Source of the DNA: Eubacteriales bacterium
GTDB lineage: Bacteria; Bacillota_A; Clostridia; Christensenellales; Aristaeellaceae
Reading direction: 5' to 3'
Assembly: GCA_029974855.1 (NCBI GenBank)
Contig: JARKQO010000254.1
Span: forward strand, 1-7,336
Length of the DNA stretch: 7,336 nucleotides
Numbering within the stretch: the stretch's first letter is position 1; each line of letters begins with the position of its first letter. The notes under the pieces were generated by a model. The model did no database searches, had not been told where the DNA came from, and worked only from the letters and a program-made list of their open reading frames with translations. Position numbers and translations under genes: made by a program. Below, piece after piece: positions 6,599 to 7,336 of the stretch.

Positions 6599-7012
6599 TC
6601 ACGCCGCCAGCATTAAGGTAAACACGCCGCTGGCGCAGAGGCTTCCCTCCACGCTGGCCTCCCCGGCCACCACGTAGAGGTTCATCTTCCGGCGGGTAAT
6701 GCGGCAGGTGATGTCCACCCTGTCCCCGGGGCGCACCATGCGCCGGAAGCGCACCTGGTCCATGCCCGCGTACAAGGTGGTTTTGCCGGGAAGCTGCTCC
6801 CGCAGGAGGGCCCCCGCCGTCTGGGCGATGATTTCGCACAGCACCACCCCGGGCACCACGGGATTGCCAGGGAAATGCCCTTGCAAAAACCACTCGTCCC
6901 CCCGGACTGTATAATGACCCACAGCGTTGCCCTGGGGGTCCACCTCCACCTGATCCAGCAAAAGCATGGGCTCCCGGTGGGGCAGAAAGGTTTTGATCTC
7001 GTCACGGTTCAT
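6599..7012 (-). CDS. fabZ: 3-hydroxyacyl-[acyl-carrier-protein] dehydratase FabZ
   Basis: A 137-residue hot-dog-fold dehydratase of type II fatty acid synthesis that converts 3-hydroxyacyl-ACP to trans-2-enoyl-ACP in the cytoplasm. The motifs are LPHREPMLLLDQV (10-22), the active-site block GHFPGNPVVPGVVLCEIIAQTAGAL (45-69) with catalytic H46 and E60 fourteen residues apart as in E. coli FabZ, and a C-terminal strand VRFRRMVRPGDRV. The length is typical (140-150). ATG at 7012 is preferred because GAGG (7021-7024) is eight bases upstream. TTG at 7018 would overlap the accB stop and lies only two bases from that site. It sits between accB and accC, an order common in Clostridia, and its stop touches the alternative accC ATG. 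Confidence 0.95.
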   Translation of the reverse strand: MNRDEIKTFLPHREPMLLLDQVEVDPQGNAVGHYTVRGDEWFLQGHFPGNPVVPGVVLCEIIAQTAGALLREQLPGKTTLYAGMDQVRFRRMVRPGDRVDITCRITRRKMNLYVVAGEASVEGSLCASGVFTLMLAA

Positions 7013-7014
7013 GC

Positions 7015-7336
7015 TCAAGACCTCGGCTGAAAAAGTTTGAACAAAGTCTGGCCGTATTCCACAACGTCCCCATCCTGGACGCAGACGTCCACCACTTCCC
7101 CCTGGACGTCGGCGGTGATCTCATTGTTGAGCTTCATGGCCTCCACGATGCACAGCACCGCGCCCTTGGCCACGGAATCCCCCACCTGCACAAAGGGTTC
7201 GCCCCCGGGCTCCGGCGCCCTGTAGAACACCCCCACCATGGGGGATTTGACCTCGTGGAGCCGGTTGAAGTCCGGGCCGGGGTCCTCCGGGGCGGAGGGG
7301 ACGCCGGTGCTGCCAGAGGCCCCAGGCTGAAGGGGG
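7015..7336 (-). CDS. accB: Biotin carboxyl carrier protein of acetyl-CoA carboxylase (5' partial)
   Basis: The C-terminal 106 residues of AccB; the N-terminus lies beyond the right edge. The visible part opens with a Pro/Ala/Gly-rich linker of about 25 residues, followed by the biotinyl domain beginning EVKSPMVGVFYRAPEPG. The biotin attachment motif IVEAMKLNNEI contains the acceptor Lys at codon 7134-7132. The residues after it, GEVVDVCVQDGDVVEYGQTLFKL, complete the flattened beta barrel. The extra Pro-rich turn after FYRAP resembles the thumb loop seen in bacterial BCCPs. AccB carries the carboxyl group from AccC to the AccA/AccD transferase. The in-frame ATG at 7239 lies inside the domain and is not a start, because the linker and PM motif precede it. 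The stop TGA at 7015-7017 lies three bases from the fabZ ATG. Confidence 0.96.
   Translation of the reverse strand, partial: PLQPGASGSTGVPSAPEDPGPDFNRLHEVKSPMVGVFYRAPEPGGEPFVQVGDSVAKGAVLCIVEAMKLNNEITADVQGEVVDVCVQDGDVVEYGQTLFKLFQPRS
7021..7024 (-). promoter_or_regulatory. Ribosome binding site of fabZ
   Basis: GAGG on the minus strand lies inside the last codons of accB, eight bases before ATG 7012. It is too close (two bases) to TTG 7018 and so decides the start in favour of the ATG. Confidence 0.55.

Noticed and set aside
5151..6677. A long open frame on the plus strand opposite accC, with similar ones at 3932-5356 (plus) and 1602-2690 (minus)
   Set aside because: They lie opposite genes with clear family motifs, read as low-complexity Gly/Pro/His/Ala-rich protein, and are expected where GC-rich codons leave few stops on the opposite strand.
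6599..6893. Upstream extension of the accC frame to a start at 6893
   Set aside because: It is entirely inside fabZ, the added residues look like a frame shadow, and biotin carboxylases begin at the MFxKILIANRGE motif.

Overview
The window looks like chromosomal DNA from a GC-rich Clostridia bacterium, probably a gut Oscillospirales/Oscillospiraceae relative (inference). The reasons are strong G/C preference at third codon positions, AGGAG-type ribosome binding sites, a near-consensus sigma-A promoter, and a fatty acid gene order (accB-fabZ-accC-accD-accA) of the kind seen in Clostridia. I see no tRNA, rRNA, CRISPR array, insertion sequence or phage gene.

Left part, plus strand (1-2750). The tail of an unidentified gene ends at 81. 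A textbook promoter (98-126) follows. It drives a zinc-ribbon membrane protein whose start appears to be a CTG codon at 154. This protein has an N-terminal Cys4 zinc ribbon, a long Pro/Gln/Tyr/Gly-rich linker containing a tandem 33-bp repeat, and about five membrane segments resembling the Yip1 family. After 56 bases comes a complete MATE-family efflux transporter (1269-2663), closed by a strong intrinsic terminator (2692-2750).

Right part, minus strand (7336-2807). This is a tightly packed fatty acid synthesis operon, read right to left: accB (biotin carboxyl carrier protein, cut by the window edge), fabZ (3-hydroxyacyl-ACP dehydratase), accC (biotin carboxylase), accD and accA (carboxyltransferase beta and alpha), and a DegV-family fatty-acid-binding protein. 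Neighbouring genes overlap by 14 bases or less or are separated by at most about 14 bases, which suggests one transcript with translational coupling. The Acc subunits make malonyl-CoA, the committed step of fatty acid synthesis, and FabZ works in the elongation cycle. DegV/FakB proteins present fatty acids for phosphorylation, so the last gene may tie synthesis to uptake or recycling of fatty acids. The operon promoter lies beyond the right edge.

The two halves converge in a 143-bp intergenic region (2664-2806). No wholly new system is evident. The points most worth a second look are the CTG start, the zinc ribbon/PYGQ/membrane protein, and the degV gene translationally coupled to accA.
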